A stretch of 64,000 nt of DNA from JBNJGB01 sp051747385 (GTDB lineage: Bacteria; Myxococcota_A; UBA9042; PHBI01; JACKFB01): the NCBI GenBank assembly GCA_051747385.1, contig JBNJGB010000030.1, positions 19,023 to 83,022 on the forward strand, given 5' to 3'. Shown here piece after piece: positions 51,791 through 60,130 of this stretch. The position numbers were made by a program, and so were the translations under genes. The notes under the pieces were generated by a model. It was not told where the DNA came from. It saw only the letters and a program-made list of their open reading frames with translations, and ran no database searches. Numbering within the stretch: position 1 is the stretch's first letter; the number at the start of each line of letters is the position of its first letter.

Positions 51791-52969
51791 ATGAAGCACC
51801 GACTGATCATACTCCTGGCCCTCTCCCTCCCCGCCTGCCTGGAGGTGGACCGGGCGGAGATGGCGGAGGCCGACGGGAACACGACACCGACGCTGGACGC
51901 GGGCGGAGAAACGGGCGGCACCGCTGGGGACGTCTCGGCCTGCGACACCTGCGACGACGGGGACGCCTCATGGCCCGACGTCCCCCCGCTCGGCCCGGCC
52001 TGTCAGGGCGACGGCGACTGCGACGACGGGGAGGAGTGCATCCTCGCCTCGTGCGATGCGACGGGCACGACGTGCGAGCGGCTATGTGCGGGTGGCGCGG
52101 ACTGCGACGAGGGGCAAGCGTGCATCGATGCGGCGCGGCCCGACCAGTGCGGGATCCCGGTGGGGCAGCCGGTGGGGGCGAGGTACTGCGGGCCCAGCGA
52201 TCCCGACGGAGGCTTCTGCGACTACTCTTGGCAGCCCGTGAACCCGAGCGGAAAGAGCATCGGAGAGGCTTGCGCGTCCGACAGCGAGTGCCGCCACGGC
52301 GAGTGCATGATGCCCGGCGAGAACGGCAACAACGTCAACGACGTCTTCGGCTTCTGCACCCGTGGCTGCGACTGCGGAAGCTCGGCCAGCGAGATAGATC
52401 CAGACGACGCCGCCGAACTGGAGTGCGTCTACCCGGCCGGGGGCCAAGGCGCTTGGCGTCACGTCGTGCTCGAGTGCGGCGAAGTGGACGACTGCCAGGC
52501 GTTCGCTCCGGGGTGGAACGACTGCTCCCTGCCCCCGACCGGGACCGGGACCATCAAGCGGGTGTGCATGGCGGAGACGACCTTCGCGGCGCTCTACGAT
52601 GGCTACTTCCAGGAGTGCAAGCAGTGTCACGCGCCTGGCGCCCCGGGTCGCACCTCGGACATCGAGCAGAGCCTGAACTTCGGCTCCAGGTCGACGGCCT
52701 ACAGCACGCTCCAAGGGGCAGCGGCTGGGCTCCAGGGCAACCAGGCTGGATGCAATGGTGTGCCGTTCATCGCGTCCGGCGAGCCCGACGACAGCCTCGT
52801 GCTCGCGGTCCTGGGCGAGGACGTCCGCGCAGGCTTCGACGTGCAGACCCACCCGGACTGCGACCAGGGCGCCATCTCGGACATGACGCTCAAGGTGGGG
52901 TTTCCCCCAACGCCGCGGTTCGTCGCGGCGCTGACGGGATGGATCGCTGCGGGCGCGCCGGAAGACTGA
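51791..52969 (+). CDS. Cysteine-rich lipoprotein with one CxxCH motif
   Basis: The 392-residue protein has a signal peptide MKHRLIILLALSLPAC with lipobox LPAC, an Asp/Thr/Gly linker, then cysteine-rich blocks (CDDGEECILASCDATGTTCE, CDEGQACIDAARPDQC, CASDSECRHGECM) like those of myxobacterial surface lipoproteins. Near the C-terminus ECKQCHAPGAPG is a CxxCH heme-type motif, and PDDSLVLAVLG with a later THPDC could supply the context of planctomycete-type cytochrome domains. With a single CxxCH, heme attachment is uncertain. It follows the membrane/Zn-ribbon protein with a 2-bp gap and a GGAAGTGAAG ribosome site. Confidence 0.75.
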   Translation: MKHRLIILLALSLPACLEVDRAEMAEADGNTTPTLDAGGETGGTAGDVSACDTCDDGDASWPDVPPLGPACQGDGDCDDGEECILASCDATGTTCERLCAGGADCDEGQACIDAARPDQCGIPVGQPVGARYCGPSDPDGGFCDYSWQPVNPSGKSIGEACASDSECRHGECMMPGENGNNVNDVFGFCTRGCDCGSSASEIDPDDAAELECVYPAGGQGAWRHVVLECGEVDDCQAFAPGWNDCSLPPTGTGTIKRVCMAETTFAALYDGYFQECKQCHAPGAPGRTSDIEQSLNFGSRSTAYSTLQGAAAGLQGNQAGCNGVPFIASGEPDDSLVLAVLGEDVRAGFDVQTHPDCDQGAISDMTLKVGFPPTPRFVAALTGWIAAGAPED

Positions 52970-52988
52970 CGCAGCAACGAGGGCGCTG

Positions 52989-53216
52989 CTACCCGTTGGG
53001 CTCCTGGAACTGGACGCTCGCTGTCTCCAACCGGAAGGTGCCGGCCGAGGTCCCGTCGTTGGCCAGGTCGAGATCGACCCGCATCAGCAGCTTGTCGCCG
53101 TCTCCGAGCACGGGGGTCGACGACATCGTCAGCTCCAGGCGCCCTCGCGTCGAACCGTCGTTCTCGAGGTCCACCGTGCCGATCGCGGCCACGGCCCCGA
53201 CGGCGCTCCTACTCAA
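52989..53216 (-). pseudogene. 3' end of an otherwise missing gene
   Basis: The minus-strand frame to the stop at 52989 has excellent G/C third-position bias and a beta-rich sequence (GTVDLENDGSTRGRLELTM, LLMRVDLDLANDGTSAGTF, RLETASVQFQEPNG) that reads like the C-terminal half of a secreted beta-sandwich protein. The only start is a TTG at 53214-53216, directly beside a GC-rich palindromic stretch (53219-53257) upstream of which the coding pattern stops. I read it as a truncated remnant; a genuine 75-residue protein is possible. Confidence 0.4.
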
Positions 53217-53380
53217 TCCCGGGGCGCCGACGGCCCCGCCGGCGCCCCGCCGGCGATGGATGGGACTGCCGCCGGCCGCACGGTGTCACCCCGGAGCCGC
53301 ACGCACGCGGTGTGCGGTTCACGAGAAGGCGCGGGACGTGTAGGGTTCCGCCTCCGGAGGGAGGACCCAGGAGCCCGAGC

Positions 53381-54445
53381 ATGGCGCGCAGGACGTGGAA
53401 GACCGGGTGGTGCGTGGGGCTCGTCGTCGCCCTGGCGACGGCGGCCGGCTGCAGCGGCATGATGAACCGCCAGACCGGCAAGCTCATGAGCGGCTTCGCC
53501 GTCGAGCACATGGTCCCGTACATGATGACGACCGACGACGTGGGCATGGCCTGCGAGACCGGCGTCTCCATGGGGGCCTTCCTGCTGTCCTACGGCCGGG
53601 TGGTGGACGAGCCCCACCTCGCGGCCATCGGCACGCTCCTCCCCGCCGGCCTGTGCGCCGAGGAGGAGGCGGTCGCCGCCGAGCTCGCCTATCACCGGGC
53701 CCTCCGGCAGGGCGACCCGGAGGGCGCACAGGACGCCCGCATCGTCCAGAAGCGGGCGCACGCCCTGGCCGCCCGCCGCTATCACCGCGCCTGGAACCAC
53801 TGGACGGAAGCGTTCGGCCGCGCGGACGAATCGTGCCCGGACCTCGAGGAGGAGGAGGAGGTGCCGTTCCTCCTGGGCCTCCTCGCGGGCGCCAACGCGG
53901 TGATGCACGACCGCGCGGCCTCGGGCGCCGTCGGCGTGCCCCTGGACGTCCCGCGGAAGGCCGCCCGGGCCAGCCGGTGCCTGGACGACGAGACCTGGTG
54001 GGGCGTCCCCTCGGCGCTCCGCGCCGCCGTCTGGGTCGGGGTCCCGGGCGCCGCCCCGAAGGACGCCGATCCCTGGGACGTCCTGACGAAAGCGGCCGCG
54101 ACGGGCCGCGAGGCCGGCGTCCTGCTCGCCGGGGCGCTCCGCATCCAGACCCTGGCCGGCGTGAGCCGGGAGGACGAGCTCCGCGAGGCCATCCGGACAT
54201 TCGCGGACGCGCACGCCGCCGGCGACGGGGCCGAAGACTGGACCCTGTTGAACGAAAACGCCCGCTGGTACGTCCAGGTCGTGTCGGACCGGATGTGGAC
54301 GCGGGCGACCGGCCACCGCACCCCGTGGCAGGGCCTGGGCACGTTCTGGGACGACCAGGCCCTCGACGAGGGCGGAGACGACCTGCTCGAAGGACTCGTG
54401 GACGAAGAGGAAGAAGGCGCCGGCCAGACCGGCGAGGAGGAGTGA
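53381..54445 (+). CDS. TatT-like TPR lipoprotein of a TRAP transporter
   Basis: The 354-residue lipoprotein (lipobox AAGC, Cys24) has the segment MMNRQTGKLMSGFAVEHMVPYMMTTDDVGMACETG region, then helix pairs with TPR-like spacing (EEEAVAAELAYHRALRQGD, RIVQKRAHALAARRYHRAW) and an acidic tail. This matches the TatT family first described beside TRAP transporters (Treponema Tp0956), which form trimeric pore-like TPR assemblies with the substrate-binding subunit. The start at 53381 follows CAGGAG. The substrate-binding and permease genes follow directly on the same strand. Confidence 0.8.
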   Translation: MARRTWKTGWCVGLVVALATAAGCSGMMNRQTGKLMSGFAVEHMVPYMMTTDDVGMACETGVSMGAFLLSYGRVVDEPHLAAIGTLLPAGLCAEEEAVAAELAYHRALRQGDPEGAQDARIVQKRAHALAARRYHRAWNHWTEAFGRADESCPDLEEEEEVPFLLGLLAGANAVMHDRAASGAVGVPLDVPRKAARASRCLDDETWWGVPSALRAAVWVGVPGAAPKDADPWDVLTKAAATGREAGVLLAGALRIQTLAGVSREDELREAIRTFADAHAAGDGAEDWTLLNENARWYVQVVSDRMWTRATGHRTPWQGLGTFWDDQALDEGGDDLLEGLVDEEEEGAGQTGEEE

Positions 54446-54450
54446 CGACG

Positions 54451-55449
54451 ATGACGCGGACCAAGACCCTGATCCTGGCGGGCCTGCTCGTGGCCCTCGC
54501 CCTCCCCCTGACGGCCCACGCGAAGGACGCCACCCTCTGCGTCTACGACCCCAGCGGGGCCCGCGGCGACATCTTCCAGATGCTCCAGGACTACAAGGCC
54601 GCCGCCTCCGGCTGGGACGTCGGCTTCACCCTGAAGCCGTACACGGACGAGAAGACGGCCGCGGACGACTTCAAGGCGGGCCAGTGCGACGCGGTGGCCA
54701 TGACCGGCGTCCGCATCCGCAGCCTCCACAGGTTCGCGGGGACGCTCGAGGCCATGGGCGCCGTGCCGTCCTACAAGGTCCTCGAGAGGGCCATCCGCAC
54801 CCTGGCGAAGCCCAAGGCCTCGCGCCTGATGGAGTCGGGCAAGTACGAGATCGCCGGCATCTTCCCGGGCGGCGCCGTCTACCTCTTCGTCGACGACAGG
54901 AGCGTCGACACGGCCGGCGAGCTGGCGGGCAAGCGCATCGCGACCCTGGCCTTCGACGACGCGGCCAAGACCATGGTCCGCCAGGTGGGCGCCTCCATGG
55001 TCTCCGCCGACATCGGGACCTTCGCCGGCATGTTCAACAACGGCAGCGTGGACGCGTGCTACGCGCCGGCGGCGGCCTACCAGGCCCTCGAGCTGTACAA
55101 GGGCCTGAAGGGCGGCGGCGGCATCGTGAAGTACCCGCTGGCCCAGATGACCATCCAGATCCTGGTGCGGAGCGACGACTTCCCCGGCGACTTCGCGCAG
55201 AAGTCCCGCGAGTACGCCGCGAAGCACTTCGACCAGGCCGTCCGCGTGGCGAAGAAGTTCGAGGGCGCCATCCCGGACGAGCACTGGATCGAGATCCCCG
55301 ACGAGGATCGGACCACCTACGACGAGATGTTCCAGGAGGTCCGGACGGACCTCGCGGGAAGCGCCGGCGTGTACGACAAGACGATGCTCAAGCTCCTCCG
55401 GGGCATCCGATGCAAGTACGCCCCGACGCGCGCCGAGTGCGCCCGCTAG
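54451..55449 (+). CDS. TRAP-type substrate-binding protein (TatP/DctP-like)
   Basis: The 332-residue protein has a Sec signal peptide (MTRTKTLILAGLLVALALPL, cleavage AHA-KD) and a two-lobed binding-protein pattern: LCVYDPSGARGDIFQML, FKAGQCDAVAMTG, the arginine-containing central strand LAGKRIATLAFDDAAK, and MFNNGSVDACYAPAAAYQAL. It resembles the TatP-type solute-binding partners of TatT rather than classical DctP. Ligands of this group are thought to be hydrophobic or carboxylate-containing. It starts 5 bp after the TatT gene and should deliver ligand to the fused permease downstream. Confidence 0.8.
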   Translation: MTRTKTLILAGLLVALALPLTAHAKDATLCVYDPSGARGDIFQMLQDYKAAASGWDVGFTLKPYTDEKTAADDFKAGQCDAVAMTGVRIRSLHRFAGTLEAMGAVPSYKVLERAIRTLAKPKASRLMESGKYEIAGIFPGGAVYLFVDDRSVDTAGELAGKRIATLAFDDAAKTMVRQVGASMVSADIGTFAGMFNNGSVDACYAPAAAYQALELYKGLKGGGGIVKYPLAQMTIQILVRSDDFPGDFAQKSREYAAKHFDQAVRVAKKFEGAIPDEHWIEIPDEDRTTYDEMFQEVRTDLAGSAGVYDKTMLKLLRGIRCKYAPTRAECAR

Positions 55450-55516
55450 ACCGCTGAACCGGGCCGGCGTCTCCGAGGGGGCGCCGGCCCTCGCCCAGGA
55501 CGACGAGGACGGCCCC

Positions 55517-57790
55517 GTGCGTCGAGGTGCTCTCCGGAGCGGGCTGCGCCTGCTCCTCTCCACCATCCCGGTGCTCCTGCTCCTGCTCGGCGGCGTCATC
55601 CACGCCAGCGGAGAGATGGTCCACTCCCGGCTCCTGGCCATCGGCCAGGCGAGCTGGGAGGACTACCGCCTCCTGCGGACCGACCCGGAGGAGCCGACCT
55701 GCGACCCGGACAAGGAGTTCGTCCCCGCGGCCCCGGCCGGGGAGGACGAGGACGAGACCGGGGCGGCGCCGGACAGCGACGACGCCCTGGTCGACGACCT
55801 CCTCGCCGACGAGCCCGCGGAGGAGGAGCCGCCGAGCGACGACGAGCTCGTGGACGACCTCCTCGCCGACGAGCCCGAGCCCGAGCCGGAGGAGGCGCCC
55901 GAGAGCGACGACGCCCTGGTGGACGACCTCCTCGCCGACGAGCCCGCGGAGAGCGACGACGCCCTGGTCGACGACCTCCTCGCCGACGACGAGGACGAGC
56001 ACGACCCGGCCAAGGCGGCGCAGCTGGCGTGGGAGGCTGCGCGGGATCGGTGCAGGCGGAAGTGGGATCGCTACAACGACACCATCGCGCGCATCGACGG
56101 CGACGTCCGCGCCTTCCGCGCCTTCGAGAAGTCCGTCGCGTCCATCGTGCACTTCGGCGTCGCCCACCTGACCCACATCCTGGTCCTGCTCTTCCTCGTC
56201 TGCGCCGCCACGGCCACCGCGATCCGGGGGCACATCGGCCTGCGGCCCATCCGCACCGTCACGGACGACCGGGTCAGCCAGGGCTCCCAGCTCGTGGCCA
56301 ACGTGCTCATGGTGCTGTCCGCCCGGGACCTGCTGGAGGTCTACGAGACGGCCGGCGCGGGCGCGGTCCACAACGAGCTGCTGGTCTGGCTCCAGGTGGG
56401 CTTCGGGGTGATGGCCGCGCTGAACGTCTGGCACCTGCTGCGGCCGGCTCCCGATCTGACCCGGGGCGGCGGCCTCGGCGCCGCGCTGCTCACCGTGCCC
56501 CTGTACGCGACCATGGCCCTCATCTCGGGCTTCTACTTCCTCCTCGCCGAGGGGCACCCGGCGGGCCTCGCCATCTACCTCACGAAGCTCTTCGAGCACG
56601 CCCTGCTGTACATCCACGTGGGGCTGTTCGTGTGGATCGGCATGCTGCTCAAGGGCACGCGCCTGGCCGAGCTGTTCTTCGACGTCCTCCGGCCCTGGCG
56701 CCTGCCGCCGGAGCTCCTGGCCTTCGTGGTCGTGGTGGCCGCAGCCGTTCCCACGGCCTACAGCGGCGCCTCGGGCATCTTCGTCATCGCCGCGGGCGCG
56801 GTCATCTTCCACGAGCTTCGCCGCGCGGGCGCCCGCCGCCAGCTCGCCCTGGCCGCCACGGCCATGAGCGGCAGCATGGGCGTCGTCCTGAGCCCCTGCC
56901 TGCTGGTGGTCATCGTCGCCTCGCTGAACGGCGAGGTCACCACGGATCAGCTCTACGGGTGGGGCACGCGCATCTTCGGCCTGACCGCCGTGCTCTTCCT
57001 GGTGGCGGCGCTGACCGTGCGCAAGAACCCGCTGAAGGTCGCGCCCGCGTCCGAGGCCGGCCCGGCCACCCTGCGCGCCTTCGCCCCGCTCGCCCCGTAC
57101 TTCCTCATCGGCGGCGCCCTGGTGGCGCTCTACGCGTTCGCCCTGGAGACGCCCATCGACGAGCACTCGGCCCCCGGCGTCCTCCCCGTCATCCTGCTCT
57201 TCCTCCTGCTGTACGACCGCCTGGCGGCCAGGCGCGCCGCGAAGAAGGCCCCGGCCCCCGAGGCGGGAGCCGACGCCTCCGATCGGAGCCCGGGCTTCCT
57301 GCGCGCCACGGTGGACGCCACCCAGGAGACATCGGGCCACATCGGCGCCCTCCTGTCGCTCATGGGCCTGTCGGTCTGCCTCGGCGGCATCATCGAGCGC
57401 TCCGACGTCATGGCCGCGGTCCCCGAGACCTTCGGCTCCGTCTACCTCGCCATGGGCCTGCTCCTCGTCGTGCTGGTGATCGTCGGCATGACGATGGATC
57501 CGTACGGCGCCGTCATCCTCGTGTCCGCCACGCTGGCGACCGTCGCCTACCGGAACGGCATCGACCCGGTGCACTTCTGGATGGTGGTCCTCGTGGCCTT
57601 CGAGCTCGGCTACCTGACGCCGCCCGTGGCCCTGAACCACCTCCTCACCAGGCAGGTCGTGGGCGAGGACGCGGCGTTCAGACACATCGGCGAGGGGAGC
57701 TTCTGGTCCCGCCACGAGCGCATCCTGCTGCCCATCGTGGTCATGGCCACCGCCCTGCTCCTCGTGGCGTACGTGCCGCTGCTCTGGTAG
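55517..57790 (+). CDS. Fused TRAP permease (small and large subunits) with acidic repeats
   Basis: The 757-residue membrane protein starts at a GTG. An N-terminal membrane helix (about 10-30) is followed by an acidic extracytoplasmic insert (80-170) with four repeats of SDDALVDDLLADEP, then the rest of a DctQ-like unit (from about residue 210) and a DctM-like unit with PTAYSGASGIFVIAAGAVIF, SGSMGVVLSPCLLVVIVASL, GIIERSDVM, MTMDPYGAVILVSATLA and ELGYLTPPVALNHLL. These are the helix-break motifs of TRAP/IT-superfamily permeases. It uses an Na+ gradient in studied relatives. It is the last gene of the TatT-TatP operon, with 67 bp before it. Confidence 0.85.
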   Translation: MRRGALRSGLRLLLSTIPVLLLLLGGVIHASGEMVHSRLLAIGQASWEDYRLLRTDPEEPTCDPDKEFVPAAPAGEDEDETGAAPDSDDALVDDLLADEPAEEEPPSDDELVDDLLADEPEPEPEEAPESDDALVDDLLADEPAESDDALVDDLLADDEDEHDPAKAAQLAWEAARDRCRRKWDRYNDTIARIDGDVRAFRAFEKSVASIVHFGVAHLTHILVLLFLVCAATATAIRGHIGLRPIRTVTDDRVSQGSQLVANVLMVLSARDLLEVYETAGAGAVHNELLVWLQVGFGVMAALNVWHLLRPAPDLTRGGGLGAALLTVPLYATMALISGFYFLLAEGHPAGLAIYLTKLFEHALLYIHVGLFVWIGMLLKGTRLAELFFDVLRPWRLPPELLAFVVVVAAAVPTAYSGASGIFVIAAGAVIFHELRRAGARRQLALAATAMSGSMGVVLSPCLLVVIVASLNGEVTTDQLYGWGTRIFGLTAVLFLVAALTVRKNPLKVAPASEAGPATLRAFAPLAPYFLIGGALVALYAFALETPIDEHSAPGVLPVILLFLLLYDRLAARRAAKKAPAPEAGADASDRSPGFLRATVDATQETSGHIGALLSLMGLSVCLGGIIERSDVMAAVPETFGSVYLAMGLLLVVLVIVGMTMDPYGAVILVSATLATVAYRNGIDPVHFWMVVLVAFELGYLTPPVALNHLLTRQVVGEDAAFRHIGEGSFWSRHERILLPIVVMATALLLVAYVPLLW
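55774..55996 (+). repeat. Four in-frame tandem repeats in the TRAP permease gene
   Basis: Four copies of a unit coding for SDDALVDDLLADEPAE-like peptides start near 55774, 55834, 55901 and 55951, separated by Glu/Pro linkers of different length. The core TCGTGGACGACCTCCTCGCC-type block is nearly identical in all four, so they arose by recent duplication. They encode an acidic, extracytoplasmic loop. Confidence 0.85.
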
Positions 57791-58063
57791 CGGGGCCCTC
57801 CCAATCCCGAGCCGGTACGCCACGAAGTCGCCGCAATCCCGGATGAACCACGCATTCTCTCTCGGGCCCCCGTGGGTCCATCCCCGCGCCGCGTTGCGGC
57901 TGCTGGCCTGTGCACCTCTGGTCGCCCTCCCGGTCCCGGGGTTCGGGCGCGCGGCGGGCCACACCGGCGCAAGCGGACGCTCCGTCCTCCGGGGCCGCTG
58001 CGGTTCCGACGCGGTGGCCGGACCGCAGCATCCGTCGCCGACGGAGAGGCCGGAAGTCGTGGC

Positions 58064-59989
58064 TCAGGCGACCTCGGGCGCCCCGTGCTCCTCTTCCTCG
58101 CGGAGGCCCTCCACGAGGCGCTCGCCGGTGGAGGTCACCACGTCCAGGAGGTAGCGGCCGCGGGGCTCGGCGCGCTCCAGCCAGCGCTCGAGGATGGGGC
58201 GGCGCTCCGGGAAGCGCTCGGCCTGCTCCCAGAGGATCTCCGCGATGGCCACGTCGGCCAGCACCCGGGTCAGGCGCTCGGCGTGGAGCATGGCGTAGGC
58301 GAAGTCCCGCTTGGGGTTCCAGCCGTCGGCCTTCAGGGCGTCGGGCCACTGCTTCACGGGCTGCCGGGCGACGCCCTTCACCTTGTCGGTGACGGTCTTC
58401 GTCATGAGGTGCTGCTGGAGCTTGAGGCTGTTGAACCGCAGGCGCGCCAGGGACCGGTCCAGCGGATCCCGCGACGACACGCTCCGCCAGCGGGCCTCCG
58501 CCAGGCGGCGCACGAAGTCCTGGGGCCGCTTCATGAGGCCCGTCATGGTGTCCTTCATGACCATGAGCGCCTGGATCTGGCTCGTGCCCTCGTAGATGGG
58601 CATCACGAGCGCGTCCCGCAACAGCTTCTCGGCGCCGTACTCGGTCATGTAGCCGGCCCCGCCGTGGATCTGGAGGCCGCGCCGGGCGATCTCCACGGCG
58701 CGCTCGGCGGCGAGGTACTTGGCCAGGGGCGTGAGGCGCCGCGAGCGCTTGGAGTGCCGCTTCACCCGCCGCTTCAGGTCCGCGTCCACCGGGCGACCGA
58801 GCTTCTCGGCACCCTGGAGGAAGGTCTCCGAGCGGCGCGCCACCTCCTCGGACCAGCCGGCGGTCATGGCCAGGGCCCGGAGCCCGCGGATGTCCGTGTC
58901 CATCTCGTCGAGCCAGTCGGCGATCATCTCGTGCCGATCGATGGTCTTGCCCATGCTCCGGCGCTCGACCGCGTACTCCCGGGCCAGGCGCAGGGCGGCC
59001 TCGGACAGACCGATGGCCTCGAAGGACACGCCCACGCGGGCGTTGTTCATGAGCAGGAGCATCAGCTTGAAGCCCTCGCCCCGCTCGCCGATGAGCCACG
59101 CCGGCGTCTCGTCGAACGACACGGTGCACGTGGCGGAGCCGTGGTGGCCCAGCTTTTCCTCGATGCGGTCGATGGGGGCCAGCCGCACGCGGTTGCCCTG
59201 CGCGTCCTCCTCGTAGGTGGGCACGAGGAACAGGGAGAGGGCCTTCAGCCCGCTGAAGGGATCGTCCGGATCCACCGCCTCCGTGCGCGCGACGACGAAG
59301 TGGTACTTCGCGTGGCCGGAGGTGATGAAGATCTTCTCACCCGTGACGGTCCAGTGGCCGTCGGCGTCCTGCTCGCCCCGGGCCCGGAGCGCCGCCATGT
59401 CGCTGCCGGCGTCCGGCTCGGTGATGTCCATGGCACCCCAGGCCTCGCCCCGGGCGATCTCCTCGATGGCCTCCTGGAAGCGCGTCGAGGTGATCCGCCC
59501 CGTCTCGGGGTCGAACTCGGTCGTGCCCTCGTGGATGGAGTAGATGAGCATCGCCATCGCCATGCCGCCGTGGAACCCGAAGTGGGTCATGGCGGACACG
59601 TCGGCGCGGGCGAACATCTCGGCGACGATGAAGTAGACCATCAGCGGCGCGTTCATGCCGCCCAGCTCGCGGGGCAGGCACAGCCGGTGCAGGTCCAGCT
59701 CCTTGATCTGGTCGAAGACGCCCTGCAGCCGCGGCGGGAAGCGGACCTCCCCGTCCTCGAGCGAGACCCCCTCGCGGTCGATCTCCGCCGCGTGGGGCGC
59801 CACCTCGTCGGCGAGGAACCCCCCGACCATGTCCAGGACGTCCTCGTAGAAGGCCTTGGCCTCCTCCATGGAGTCGAAGCCCTCCGGGTCGTGGAAGCCC
59901 CGCTCGGTCAGCTCGACCAGGGTCTCCCAGTCGAGCCCGCCGTCCAGGTAGAAGCGCAGATCGTCGTTGTCCCTGAGGAAGTTCGCCAT
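58064..59989 (-). CDS. Acyl-CoA dehydrogenase
   Basis: The 641-residue FAD enzyme has the ACAD plan: an N-terminal helical domain, GAMDITEPDAGSDMAALRAR and TGEKIFITSGHAKYHFVVAR (FAD/substrate strands), ATCTVSFDETPAWLIGERGE, RVGVSFEAIGLSEAALRLA, HGGAGYMTEYGAEKLLRDAL, and the catalytic base Glu467 in PIYEGTSQIQ. The roughly 190-residue C-terminal extension is found in long-chain FadE-like members. It catalyses the first step of beta-oxidation. It is divergent from mfd and has no beta-oxidation partners nearby. Confidence 0.93.
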   Translation of the reverse strand: MANFLRDNDDLRFYLDGGLDWETLVELTERGFHDPEGFDSMEEAKAFYEDVLDMVGGFLADEVAPHAAEIDREGVSLEDGEVRFPPRLQGVFDQIKELDLHRLCLPRELGGMNAPLMVYFIVAEMFARADVSAMTHFGFHGGMAMAMLIYSIHEGTTEFDPETGRITSTRFQEAIEEIARGEAWGAMDITEPDAGSDMAALRARGEQDADGHWTVTGEKIFITSGHAKYHFVVARTEAVDPDDPFSGLKALSLFLVPTYEEDAQGNRVRLAPIDRIEEKLGHHGSATCTVSFDETPAWLIGERGEGFKLMLLLMNNARVGVSFEAIGLSEAALRLAREYAVERRSMGKTIDRHEMIADWLDEMDTDIRGLRALAMTAGWSEEVARRSETFLQGAEKLGRPVDADLKRRVKRHSKRSRRLTPLAKYLAAERAVEIARRGLQIHGGAGYMTEYGAEKLLRDALVMPIYEGTSQIQALMVMKDTMTGLMKRPQDFVRRLAEARWRSVSSRDPLDRSLARLRFNSLKLQQHLMTKTVTDKVKGVARQPVKQWPDALKADGWNPKRDFAYAMLHAERLTRVLADVAIAEILWEQAERFPERRPILERWLERAEPRGRYLLDVVTSTGERLVEGLREEEEHGAPEVA

Positions 59990-60130
59990 CGTGCCCTCCC
60001 GCGCGAACGCGTTTCAGCACGGGCGAATGTACGCCTGCCCGGACCGGCGGTCCATGACGCAGATCGCAGCGCACCGGACCCTTGATCGGCGCCCGGCCCG
60101 CGACTACCTTCCCGCGGCCCCGGAGGCGCG

